Positions 7,982 through 15,463 of a DNA stretch of 55,401 nt are shown one piece after another. How positions within the stretch are numbered: the stretch's first letter is position 1; the number at the start of each line of letters is the position of its first letter. Source of the DNA: Rhodospirillales bacterium (GTDB lineage Bacteria > Pseudomonadota > Alphaproteobacteria > ATCC43930 > CGMCC-115725). Where the stretch lies: contig JAQGID010000181.1 in NCBI GenBank assembly GCA_028291405.1, forward strand, positions 1-55,401. The letters run 5' to 3'. The position numbers and the translations under genes are program-made. The notes under the pieces were generated by a model that was not told the origin of the DNA, searched no databases, and saw only the letters and a program-made list of their open reading frames with translations.

Positions 7982-9217
7982 ATGGTCGATAGCGTGGCAG
8001 GTTCGGCAGCCGCCGTCGAAGGGGCGAGCCGGGCGGGCGAGGTCAAGATCGTCCTGGCGATATCCGCGGCGCATCTCGTCAGCCATTTCCACATCCTCGT
8101 CCTGCCGCCGCTGTTCCCGCTGCTCAAGGCGCATCTCGGCATCGGCTTCATCGAGCTCGGCTTCGCCTTGACGCTGTTCAACATCGTCTCTGTGCTGGGC
8201 CAGGCGCCGATGGGCTTCGTTGTCGACCGTTTCGGCGCCCGGGTGCCGCTGATTGCCGCGCTGCTGATCGGCGCCTCCGCCTTCATCTCGTTCGGTTTCT
8301 TCGTCGATTCCTATCACTGGCTGTTGGTCACCGCCGTCCTCGCCGGTATCGCCAACACGGTCTATCACCCGGCCGATTACGCCATCCTCGGCGACGCGAT
8401 CAGCGAGGCGCGCATGGGCCGCGCCTTCTCGGTGCACAGTTTCGCGGGCTATCTCGGCTTCGCCCTCGCGCCGCCGGTGATGCTGCTGGTCTCCAGCCGC
8501 TTCGGCCTCGGCACCGCCTTCGTCGTCGCCGGCGCGATCGCCGTCGCGGCGGCGCTGCCGCTGCTGGTGACCCGCTTCCCCCGCGTCCGCGCGCCGAAGC
8601 CGCGCGCGACCGGCGCCCGCCGCCGCTTCGGCGGCGGCGTCCTGACGCCGGCGATCCTCATGCTGACGCTGTTCTTCACCATGCTCAGCCTGTCGAACAG
8701 CGGCATCCAGAACTTCTCGGTCGCCGCCTTCACCACCGGCTACGGCGTCGCGATCGACGTCGCGAACGGCGCGCTGACGGCGTTCCTCTTCGGGACGACC
8801 GCGGGGGTGCTCGGCGGCGGCTATATCGCCGACAAGACGCGCCGCCACGGCGACGTCGCGGCGGCGGCGCTGGCGCTGACCGCCGTCATCGTCATCGTCA
8901 TCGCGACGGTGCCGCTCTCTTCGTCGGTGCTGGTGATGGCGATGGGAGCCGCCGGGTTCTTCTCCGGCGTTATCGTGCCGTCGCGCGATCTGATGGTGCG
9001 CGACGCGGCGCCGCCGGGCGCTGCCGGCCGCGCCTTCGGGATCGTCTCGACGGGTTTCAACATCGGCGGCATGGTCGGGCCGATCCTCTACGGCATCGTC
9101 CTCGACCACGGTGCACCCGTCTGGGTCTTCGGCACCGGCGTCGTCTTCATGCTGGTGACCGTCACGATGGCGCTGGTCGGCGAGCGCCGCTCGGCCAGTC
9201 GGGCAGCAGCGGGTTGA
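7982..9217 (+). CDS. MFS transporter, Fsr (fosmidomycin-resistance)-like
   Basis: 411 residues with about 12 hydrophobic segments in two halves. The first helix region AISAAHLVSHFH, the loop DRFGAR and the segment TVYHPADYAILGD resemble the fosmidomycin-resistance branch of the MFS. The substrate cannot be inferred. The start at 7982 lies 72 bp after the DHA2 gene on the same strand, so it may belong to the same operon. Its 3' end overlaps the convergent MATE gene by 56 bp. Confidence 0.82.
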   Translation: MVDSVAGSAAAVEGASRAGEVKIVLAISAAHLVSHFHILVLPPLFPLLKAHLGIGFIELGFALTLFNIVSVLGQAPMGFVVDRFGARVPLIAALLIGASAFISFGFFVDSYHWLLVTAVLAGIANTVYHPADYAILGDAISEARMGRAFSVHSFAGYLGFALAPPVMLLVSSRFGLGTAFVVAGAIAVAAALPLLVTRFPRVRAPKPRATGARRRFGGGVLTPAILMLTLFFTMLSLSNSGIQNFSVAAFTTGYGVAIDVANGALTAFLFGTTAGVLGGGYIADKTRRHGDVAAAALALTAVIVIVIATVPLSSSVLVMAMGAAGFFSGVIVPSRDLMVRDAAPPGAAGRAFGIVSTGFNIGGMVGPILYGIVLDHGAPVWVFGTGVVFMLVTVTMALVGERRSASRAAAG

Positions 9218-10499
9218 CGCGCAGCCAGAACCCGAGGCTGCCGGCGCGCAGCAGCATGAACAGCAGGAAGCCGATCCACAGCCCGTGATTGCCCCAGAGG
9301 TGCTCGAAGAGGACCTCGAGGATGAAGAAGACGGCGACCGAGATCATCATCGCATCGCGCAGCTCGCGCGTCCTGGTGCAGCCGATGAAGACGCCGTCGA
9401 GCTGGAAGCCCCAGACCGAGACGATCGGCGACAGCGCGGCCCAGGGGAGGTAGGTCAGCGCCGCGCCGCGGACCGCCGCCTGGTCCGTAAGGGTGCCGAT
9501 GATCGCCGGGCCGAGGAGGAAATAGATCAGCGAAAAGAGCGCCGCCACCGACGCCGCCCAGATCGTCGAGACGCGGATCGCCGATTTCAGCCCTTTCCGG
9601 TCGCCGGCGCCGAGCGCCGCGCCGGCCAGCGTCTCGACGGCATTGGCGAAGCCGTCGAGCGTATAGGACATGAAGGCCTGGAAATTCAGCAGGATCGCGT
9701 TGGTGGCGAGGATGACGTCACCCTCGCCGGCGCCGAGATGGGCGAACCAGGCGAAAGCCGAGAGCAGACAGAGCGTCCGGATGAAGATGTCGCGGTTGAC
9801 CCGCACGAGCCGCGACATCGCGATCGGGTCGAGCAGCGCGCGCCAGACGAGCGGCGGCGATCTCGGCGTCCGCAGCCGCCACAGCAGCGCGGCGCCGAAC
9901 GCCAGCCCGATCCAGTCGGCGAGCGCCGTCGCGCCTCCGAGTCCCGCGATCCCCCAGCCGAAACCGTAGACGAAGAGGAATGCCGCGCCGGCGTTCGCCG
10001 CATTGATCAGCAGCTGTAGTAGCAAGGCGAGACCGGCGTGCTGGCGGCCGAGCAGCGTCCCCAGCACGACATAGTTGAGCAGCGCCGCCGGCGCCGACCA
10101 GATCCGCGCCAGGCTGTAGCTCAGCGCATTGCCCTGGACCTCCGCCGAGCCGCCGAGCAGCGCGATCGCCAGCTGGGCGAGCGGCCGCTGCACCAGCAAC
10201 AGCGCAACGCCGATCCCGACGGCGAGGATCGCGCTGCGCGCCACCACCGCCCGCAGCTCCGGCCAATCCGCGGCGCCATGCGCCTGCGCCACGAGCCCGG
10301 TCGTCGCCATGCGCAGGAAGCCGAAGCCCCAGAAGACGAAGTTGAAGAACAGACTGCCGAGCGCGACGCCGCCGAGATAGGCGGGACCGGGCAGATGCCC
10401 CGCGATCGCCGTATCGACCGCCGAAAGCAGCGGCTGCGTCAGATTGGCGAGGGCGATCGGGATCGCCAGGCCGAGGATTCGGCGATGAAGGTGGTTCAC
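9162..10499 (-). CDS. MATE family efflux transporter (DinF-like)
   Basis: 445 residues from a GTG at 10499, placed just before the first conserved helix (RILGLAIPIALANLTQPLL). The frame stays open to 10745 but the extra 82 residues are Pro/Arg-rich and show no family similarity. The protein has about 12 hydrophobic segments. The N-terminal motif with PLLSAVDTAIAGHL and the segment AIAGHLPGPAYLGGVALG are typical of the DinF branch of multidrug/oligosaccharidyl-lipid/polysaccharide exporters. Cation-driven drug export is the known family role. The start is uncertain because no good Shine-Dalgarno sequence precedes it. The last 56 bp overlap the convergent MFS gene. Confidence 0.82.
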   Translation of the reverse strand: MNHLHRRILGLAIPIALANLTQPLLSAVDTAIAGHLPGPAYLGGVALGSLFFNFVFWGFGFLRMATTGLVAQAHGAADWPELRAVVARSAILAVGIGVALLLVQRPLAQLAIALLGGSAEVQGNALSYSLARIWSAPAALLNYVVLGTLLGRQHAGLALLLQLLINAANAGAAFLFVYGFGWGIAGLGGATALADWIGLAFGAALLWRLRTPRSPPLVWRALLDPIAMSRLVRVNRDIFIRTLCLLSAFAWFAHLGAGEGDVILATNAILLNFQAFMSYTLDGFANAVETLAGAALGAGDRKGLKSAIRVSTIWAASVAALFSLIYFLLGPAIIGTLTDQAAVRGAALTYLPWAALSPIVSVWGFQLDGVFIGCTRTRELRDAMMISVAVFFILEVLFEHLWGNHGLWIGFLLFMLLRAGSLGFWLRVNPLLPDWPSGARRPAPS

Positions 10500-10946
10500 G
10501 AGCGGATCGCGACGGCGACCGAGGCAAGACTCGCCAGCACCGGCATGCTCATCAATTCGCCCCCGCAGCGCCTGCCGGACGTGCCGCAGGGCATCGCCCG
10601 CTCGAGGAGCCAGTTCTGGCAGCCGCGGAGGGGCTTGTCCATCCGGCCCCGAGAGGGGATGGTCAGGCGAGCAAGGCGCGCTGACCCCCATTAGTGAGCG
10701 GGGAGTTTTCCATTTCAGACATAGTCCGCCAGAAGTCTCCGTCATTGCGAGGAGCGAAGCGACGAAGCAATCCAGACCCTTGCCGCCACTGGATTGCTTC
10801 GCTGCGCTCGCAATGACGGCGGTGAGCAGTCGAACGCGATGGCGAACGATCCGGCGATGACGTGAACAAAAATGTTGAAATCAATCCGGATCAGTCATAA
10901 CATGTCCGTTCCCTTAGCAAGGAGCGCGGATCATGGACGGTTCGGG
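10500..10946. other. Non-coding stretch between MATE and DUF5681 genes
   Basis: This 447 bp interval contains the upstream side of the MATE gene, a palindromic repeat at 10739-10819 (listed separately) and a moderately AT-rich stretch around 10860-10925 that could hold the DUF5681 promoter. Open frames here are short or lack recognisable similarity. I see no RNA gene. Confidence 0.5.
10739..10819. repeat. Dispersed palindromic repeat, type 1
   Basis: The ends form an inverted repeat: CCGTCATTGCGAG at the left and CTCGCAATGACGG at the right, perfectly complementary. The inner arms GCGAAGCGACGAAGCAATCCAG and CTGGATTGCTTCGCTGCGC pair further. Elements with this sequence, which translate as CERSEAIQ, are known as dispersed intergenic palindromes in many proteobacterial genomes. 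The full hairpin is about 81 nt. Confidence 0.82.
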
Positions 10947-11852
10947 ATGGGTTCAAAGCGCGATCGCAGCGGCCGCTTCGCCCCCGGCGTGTCCGGCAAC
11001 CCGGCAGGCAAGCGCAAGGGCACGCGCAACCGCGCCACCATGATGGCGATGCTGCTCCGCGTCGACGAAAGCGGCGCGATCACCCGCGCCATCATCGACC
11101 GGGCGCTCGCCGGCGACATGGTCGCGGCGCGCTTCTGCCTGCAGCAGATCCTCCCGAAGAAACGCGGCCGGGAGATCGAGCTCGACCTGCCGGAGTGTCA
11201 CGACATCGAGGGCATCGTCGCCGCCTTCGGCGTGACGGTGGCGGCGATGGCGGCGGGCGAGATCACGCCCGACGAGGCGCTGACGGTCAGCAAGGTGCTC
11301 GACCGACGCCGCCGCGCGCTCGAGGCGCGGGCGCGACGGGAGAAAGGGGAGGCGACGCAGCGGCCGTCGAGCGTCGTCCCGGATGCCCCGAACGTCATTC
11401 CGGATCCTTCTTCAGCCACCCCCGCCCCCTCCATCGTCATCCCGGCGAACGCCGGGATCCATCCGTCCGAGAGCGCGATGCCGGAACCATGGATCCCGGC
11501 GTGCGCCGGGATGACGGTTATTGATGGTCTTGAAAGCCGGACCCAGCCGGGCCTGCATTTCGCCTGCAAAAACACCGACAGCGGGATACCCGCCCAGACG
11601 CCGCCCGCGGCCGGCAAGCCGCTCGAATCGAGCGAAACTCCGCCGCGCTCGCCCTTGCCCGGCTTCGGGTCCGCCTGCATTCCGCCTGTAAAAACACGCA
11701 GAAACTCACGAGCCCGGGCAGCGACCCCGGGGCAATCCGGCCTAAATCCGGCGGGGGAGCGGAACCGCTCCCCGCCGGTTCAGATCTCCGTCAGCACCTG
11801 GGCGAATTTCGCGCGGACGATCGGCCAGGTCGGTGTGCCGGCGGCGCGGTAG
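10947..11852 (+). CDS. DUF5681 domain protein whose 3' half reads through repeats
   Basis: 301 residues from the ATG at 10947. Residues about 3-30 carry the DUF5681 signature (RSGRFAPGVSGNPAGK...), a short basic module often found near phage or mobile genes. The helical part continues to about residue 140. From about 11380 the frame passes through a palindromic repeat (residues such as VIPANAGIH and WIPACAGMT are its translation), two copies of a 24-bp direct repeat and the terminator hairpin of the convergent glutathione transferase. It finally overlaps that gene by 73 bp. The authentic protein probably ended earlier and the tail is acquired sequence. An in-frame ATG at 10872 is an alternative start. 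Confidence 0.65.
   Translation: MGSKRDRSGRFAPGVSGNPAGKRKGTRNRATMMAMLLRVDESGAITRAIIDRALAGDMVAARFCLQQILPKKRGREIELDLPECHDIEGIVAAFGVTVAAMAAGEITPDEALTVSKVLDRRRRALEARARREKGEATQRPSSVVPDAPNVIPDPSSATPAPSIVIPANAGIHPSESAMPEPWIPACAGMTVIDGLESRTQPGLHFACKNTDSGIPAQTPPAAGKPLESSETPPRSPLPGFGSACIPPVKTRRNSRARAATPGQSGLNPAGERNRSPPVQISVSTWANFARTIGQVGVPAAR
11435..11516. repeat. Dispersed palindromic repeat, type 2 (inside the DUF5681 frame)
   Basis: The left arm CGTCATCCCGGCGAACGCCG and the right arm CGGCGTGCGCCGGGATGACG, with GGATCCAT/ATGGATCC inside them, form a long imperfect inverted repeat. Each arm also folds on itself (CCCGGCGAACGCCGGG). This is a well-known class of intergenic palindrome in proteobacteria, recognisable by its translation VIPANAGI/WIPACAGMT. 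Here it lies in an open coding frame. Confidence 0.85.
11552..11575 (+). repeat. 24-bp direct repeat, copy 1
   Basis: The sequence begins CCTGCATTTCGCCTG and ends AAAAACAC. It matches the copy at 11674-11697 at 22 of 24 positions, both differences being pyrimidine transitions. Between the copies lie two small perfect inverted repeats, GCGGG-ATA-CCCGC (11581-11593) and CGCTCGA-A-TCGAGCG (11620-11634). The function is unknown. Confidence 0.6.
11674..11697 (+). repeat. 24-bp direct repeat, copy 2
   Basis: The sequence begins CCTGCATTCCGCCTG and ends AAAAACAC, matching copy 1 (11552-11575) at 22 of 24 positions. The start-to-start distance is 122 bp. The copy sits about 50 bp before the terminator hairpin of the glutathione transferase gene. 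Confidence 0.6.
11748..11778. terminator. Strong terminator hairpin after the glutathione transferase gene
   Basis: The inverted repeat pairs CCGGCGGGGGAGCGG with CCGCTCCCCGCCGG around a 2-nt AA loop, with one bulged G. It begins 1 bp beyond the stop codon of the leftward glutathione transferase gene. Its stem of about 14 pairs is the strongest simple hairpin I noticed in the window. It also falls inside the extended DUF5681 frame, which argues against that frame's tail being functional. Confidence 0.72.
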
Positions 11853-12583
11853 CTGTCGTGCGCCGCGGCAGGGATATGGCGCTCGATCGCCTCCGTGAAG
11901 CTCGGCCGGGCGCGACAGCGCTCGAACCACGCGGCGACGCGCGGGAAATGTTCGGTCCAGATGCCGGCGATCTGCAGCATCTCCATCCGGTAGAAGAACG
12001 AGATCAGCCCGGAATCGGCGAGGGTGAACGGTGCGCCCATCAGCCAGGGACCGGAGGCCAGTGCCTTCTCCATGTCGCGGAAGAGCCGGGCGAAGGCGAC
12101 CAGCGCGTCGGTCACCGATTTGGACTCGAGGCCGGTCTCCATCAGCTCGTGGAACTTGGCGCGGCGCGACGGATCCGGGATGCCGTCGATGCGGGCGGCC
12201 TGCTGCTCCTTCGTCTTCTTCAGCAGCTCGGGACGGAAGATGATCGCCGTCGTCATCGTGTTGATGGCGTAGTGGATACTGTCCTCGCGCTTGGTCCACA
12301 GCCGCAGCCTGGCGCGGAGATAGGCCCCTTCCGGACGCAACGGCTTTTCCGGGAAGGCCTCGTCGAGATACTCGTTGATGACGGTCGACTCGATCAGCAC
12401 GTTGCCGTCGTGGACCAGCGTCGGGACGACGCCGTTCGGGTTGAGCTTGAGATATTCCGGATCGAACTGGTCGCCGCGGCCAAGGTCGATCCGCTTGCCT
12501 TCCCAGGGGATGCCCTTCTCGGCCAGCGTCACCCGCACCTTCGCCGCGCAGACCGCGGTGTCGCCATGATACAGCGTCAGCAT
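11780..12583 (-). CDS. Glutathione S-transferase family protein
   Basis: 267 residues. The N-terminal thioredoxin-fold domain (about 1-80) begins MLTLYHGDTAVCAAKVR, placing candidate catalytic residues Ser/Thr/Cys near positions 9-12, and includes the glutathione-binding motif VIESTVINEYL-like region (VLIESTVINEYLD, about 62-74) and the cis-Pro segment GVVPTLV. The C-terminal helical domain spans about 90-235. It is longer than a typical 200-220 residue GST because of an insertion after residue 100 (INTMTTAIIFRPELLKK). The substrate is not predictable. It lies 33 bp downstream of the DEAD-box helicase on the same strand and may share its transcript; a strong hairpin follows. Confidence 0.85.
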   Translation of the reverse strand: MLTLYHGDTAVCAAKVRVTLAEKGIPWEGKRIDLGRGDQFDPEYLKLNPNGVVPTLVHDGNVLIESTVINEYLDEAFPEKPLRPEGAYLRARLRLWTKREDSIHYAINTMTTAIIFRPELLKKTKEQQAARIDGIPDPSRRAKFHELMETGLESKSVTDALVAFARLFRDMEKALASGPWLMGAPFTLADSGLISFFYRMEMLQIAGIWTEHFPRVAAWFERCRARPSFTEAIERHIPAAAHDSYRAAGTPTWPIVRAKFAQVLTEI

Positions 12584-12616
12584 GTCGCTTGCTCCCCGTC
12601 GCTCTTTGCGGCGAGC

Positions 12617-14311
12617 CTACCGCTTTCCGGCGCTGTGCGGGCGATTTTTCGGACGGTACTTGGCCTGCTCGTCCTCGGCGATCGCCTGGATGTGAATTTC
12701 GGCATCCTTGCCGTCGGCCCGCCGCGCGGCGGTGGCGAATTTCGCGGCGACGTTCGCCGCGATCCCGAAGCGCGTCTCGCGGTCGGAGATCTGGATCTTG
12801 CCGACGTCGCCGCGCGTCACCTGGCCGCGCCGACAGATGAAGGGCAGCAGCCAGCGCGGATCGGCATTGCCGCTGCGCCGGCCGACGTTGATGCGGAACC
12901 AGACGACGTCGGTCGGGAAGCCGGGCGTCGGCCCGGAGTCGGACGGCGCGTCGCGGCCATCGCGTGCCGCGCGTGGCGGCGGCGGCGTGCCGGGTCCGCC
13001 GCCCGACAGCTCCTCGGGCGCCGGCATCCGCGTCCGCAGCGAGCGGATCAGCGCGGCGGCGAGCAGCTCGGGACTGTGCTCGGCAAGCAGGAGACGCGCC
13101 GCGGCGAGATCCTCCTCGGTCGGCTCGGCCGCGGCCTGGATCGCCTCGGCGACGAGCCGGTCCTGGTCGCGGCTGCGGATCTCCTCGGCCGAGGGCGGCT
13201 GCCCCCAGGCGAGCTTGACATGGGCGCCGGCGGCGAGCCGCTCGACCGTGCGGCGGCGGGTGTGCGGCACCAGCAGAACGGCGATCCCCTTGCGGCCGGC
13301 GCGGCCGGTGCGGCCGCTGCGGTGCTGCAGCACCTCGCTGTCGTGCGGCAGGTCGGCGTGGATGACGAGGCCGAGATCGGGCAGGTCGAGGCCGCGGGCG
13401 GCGACGTCGGTCGCAACGCAGACCCGCGCCCGACCGTCGCGCAGCGCCTGCAGCGCGCGGGTCCGCTCGGTCTGGCTGAGCTCGCCCGACAGCGCGACGA
13501 CGGCGAAGCCGCGCTCGAGGAGATTGCCGTGCAGCCGCCGCACCGCCTCGCGCGTCGAGCAGAAGACGAGGGCGCCGTTCGCCTCGAAATAGCGCAGCAC
13601 GTTGACGACCGCACGTTCGACCTCGTGCGGCGCGATCTGCAGCCCGCGGTACTCGATGTCGCCGTGCGCCTCGGTCGCCGAGGTCGTCGCGATCCGCATC
13701 GCGTCGAGTTGGAAGCGCTTGGCGAGGACCGCGATGCCCTTGGGAATCGTCGCCGAGAACAGCAGCGTCCGGCGGTTCTCGGGCATCGCGCCGAGGATGC
13801 ATTCGAGATCCTCGCGGAAGCCGAGGTCGAGCATCTCGTCGGCCTCGTCGAGGACGACGGCGCGCATCTGCGCCGTCGCGAGATTGCCGCGCTCGAGATG
13901 GTCGCGCAGGCGGCCGGGCGTGCCGACGACGATATGGGCGCCCTGGCGCAGCATGCGCTGCTCGCCGCGGATGTCCATGCCGCCGACGCAAGAGGCGATG
14001 CGCGCCCCGGTATAGGCGTAGAGCCAGCCGAGCTCGCGCTCGACCTGCAGCGCCAGCTCGCGCGTCGGCGCCACGACCAGCGCCAGCGGCTGCGCAGGTC
14101 CCGAGCCGAAACGCTCATTGTCGCCGAGCAGCGTCGGGGCGATCGCGAGGCCGAAGGCGATGGTCTTGCCGGAGCCGGTCTGCGCCGACACGAGGAGATC
14201 CTTGCCGGCGGCCTCGGGCTGCAGCACTGCGGCCTGAACCGGCGTCGGCTCGGCGTAGCCGCGCTCGCTCAGCGCGCGCAGCAGGTTCGGCGGGATCGAT
14301 GGAAAGGGCAT
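12617..14311 (-). CDS. DEAD-box ATP-dependent RNA helicase with C-terminal RNA-binding domain
   Basis: 564 residues from the ATG at 14311; a GTG at 14350 would add 13. The motifs appear in order: Q motif (GYAEPTPVQ, 18-26), Walker A AQTGSGKT (43-50), PTREL, GG, TPGR, DEAD (155-158), SAT in LLFSATIP, and HRSGRTGRAGR near the end of the second RecA domain. The C-terminal part (about 440-540, VVWFRINVGRRSGNADP...) resembles the DbpA/CsdA-type RNA-binding domain. Such proteins unwind RNA in ribosome assembly, mRNA decay or cold adaptation. The end is Lys/Arg-rich. Confidence 0.9.
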   Translation of the reverse strand: MPFPSIPPNLLRALSERGYAEPTPVQAAVLQPEAAGKDLLVSAQTGSGKTIAFGLAIAPTLLGDNERFGSGPAQPLALVVAPTRELALQVERELGWLYAYTGARIASCVGGMDIRGEQRMLRQGAHIVVGTPGRLRDHLERGNLATAQMRAVVLDEADEMLDLGFREDLECILGAMPENRRTLLFSATIPKGIAVLAKRFQLDAMRIATTSATEAHGDIEYRGLQIAPHEVERAVVNVLRYFEANGALVFCSTREAVRRLHGNLLERGFAVVALSGELSQTERTRALQALRDGRARVCVATDVAARGLDLPDLGLVIHADLPHDSEVLQHRSGRTGRAGRKGIAVLLVPHTRRRTVERLAAGAHVKLAWGQPPSAEEIRSRDQDRLVAEAIQAAAEPTEEDLAAARLLLAEHSPELLAAALIRSLRTRMPAPEELSGGGPGTPPPPRAARDGRDAPSDSGPTPGFPTDVVWFRINVGRRSGNADPRWLLPFICRRGQVTRGDVGKIQISDRETRFGIAANVAAKFATAARRADGKDAEIHIQAIAEDEQAKYRPKNRPHSAGKR

Positions 14312-14436
14312 GCGGGCGAAATCCGATACACGGCTGATGGGATGGGGCACGGAACATGGATCGGCGCAACTCTGCCGTCATGGGCCGGAAAAACGGCACA
14401 AGTTCGTCCCCGATTTGCGTCTCATAGCATAAAGCG

Positions 14437-14470
14437 CCGGCCGCGTAGAGCATGATACGCATTCGGCCGG
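14437..14470. promoter_or_regulatory. Inverted repeat between divergent helicase and hydrolase genes
   Basis: CCGGCCGCGTA at the left pairs with TACGC-ATT-CGGCCGG at the right around the 8-nt centre GAGCATGA, interrupted by three unpaired bases. It lies in the roughly 250 bp gap between the divergent helicase and alpha/beta hydrolase genes. It could be an operator or an RNA hairpin in a leader. Confidence 0.35.
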
Positions 14471-14565
14471 ACATGGCAGGCAGGCGCGCGGCGGACTACC
14501 CGCAGAGGTGGTATTCGCAGTCCGCTCAATTCCTTGTATGCTCGGCGCGAGGGAGGCGAAGACGC

Positions 14566-15435
14566 ATGGGACTTTCCAGCGAGGCGGCGAGCGGTGATTT
14601 CGAGGTCGAGCGCGGTATCGAGTACGGCAGCCATGACGGCGTTCGGCTCCTGGCCGATCTCTACATGCCGAAGGCGGCGGGGAAATACCCCGCGATCGTG
14701 GCGGTGCATGGTGGCGGCTGGCAGCTCGGCTCACGCGAGACCTACGGCCATTGGGGACGCTATCTGGCGACACGCGGCTATGTGCTGATGGCGGTCTCCT
14801 ACCGCCTGGCGACGCCGGAGCGGAAGAGCTATCCCGACGCCGTCCACGACATCCGCGCCGCCGTCCAATTCATCCGCAGCCACGGGGAGGCTCACAAGGT
14901 GGATCCGGCGCGGCTCGCGCTGATGGGCGATTCCGCGGGGGCGCATCTCGCCTCGCTGGTGGCGCTCGCCGGCGACCTGCCGGTCTTCGCCGCCACCTAC
15001 CAGGACGATCCCTACGCCGGCGTCAGCACTAAGGTGAAGGCCGTCGTCGGTTCCTACGGCGTCTACGACCTGCTGCAGCAATGGACCCACGACCAGATCG
15101 CGCGGCCCCGCGACCAGATCGTCGAGAAGCTGCTCGGCGCCTCGCCGATGGAGAATCGGCGGCTCTATTTCGACGCGTCGCCGATGAGCTATGCGACGCT
15201 CGACAACAACGCGACTGCCTTCCTGGTGACTTATGGCACCGACGACGACATCGTCGATTGCCAGCCGCAGTCCGAGGCCTTCCTGCTGGCGCTGAAGCAG
15301 GCGCGGTTCTTCGCCCGCAGCGTCGTCATGCCGAGCGCCGGGCATTTCTGGATGGTGGATCCGATCGACGAGACGGACAGCGTTCCCGGCTATCTGGCCC
15401 CGCGCCTGCTGCGCTTCCTCGGCGAGCGCCTCTAA
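14566..15435 (+). CDS. Alpha/beta hydrolase (acetyl-esterase / BD-FAE-like)
   Basis: 289 residues from the ATG at 14566, preceded by GGGAGG at good spacing. The oxyanion-hole motif HGGGW (48-52) and nucleophile elbow GDSAG (121-125, Ser123) are those of the hormone-sensitive-lipase/BD-FAE branch. The catalytic Asp is probably near residue 228 (GTDDDIV) and the His is at about 260 (SAGHFWM). It should hydrolyse small carboxyl esters in the cytoplasm; no signal peptide is seen. A flavin monooxygenase gene follows 28 bp downstream, suggesting an operon for a small organic compound. Confidence 0.87.
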   Translation: MGLSSEAASGDFEVERGIEYGSHDGVRLLADLYMPKAAGKYPAIVAVHGGGWQLGSRETYGHWGRYLATRGYVLMAVSYRLATPERKSYPDAVHDIRAAVQFIRSHGEAHKVDPARLALMGDSAGAHLASLVALAGDLPVFAATYQDDPYAGVSTKVKAVVGSYGVYDLLQQWTHDQIARPRDQIVEKLLGASPMENRRLYFDASPMSYATLDNNATAFLVTYGTDDDIVDCQPQSEAFLLALKQARFFARSVVMPSAGHFWMVDPIDETDSVPGYLAPRLLRFLGERL

Positions 15436-15463
15436 GAAACGTCCCAATCACAGGGAGCGACGC

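Noticed and set aside
6293-9109. 938-codon antisense open frame opposite the two MFS genes
   Set aside because: It is composed of Glu/Asp/Arg/Ala/Gly runs and has no recognisable fold. The sense strand encodes clear transporters.
11858-14455. 865-codon antisense open frame opposite the glutathione transferase and helicase genes
   Set aside because: All conserved helicase and transferase motifs are on the other strand; this frame is a G+C artefact.
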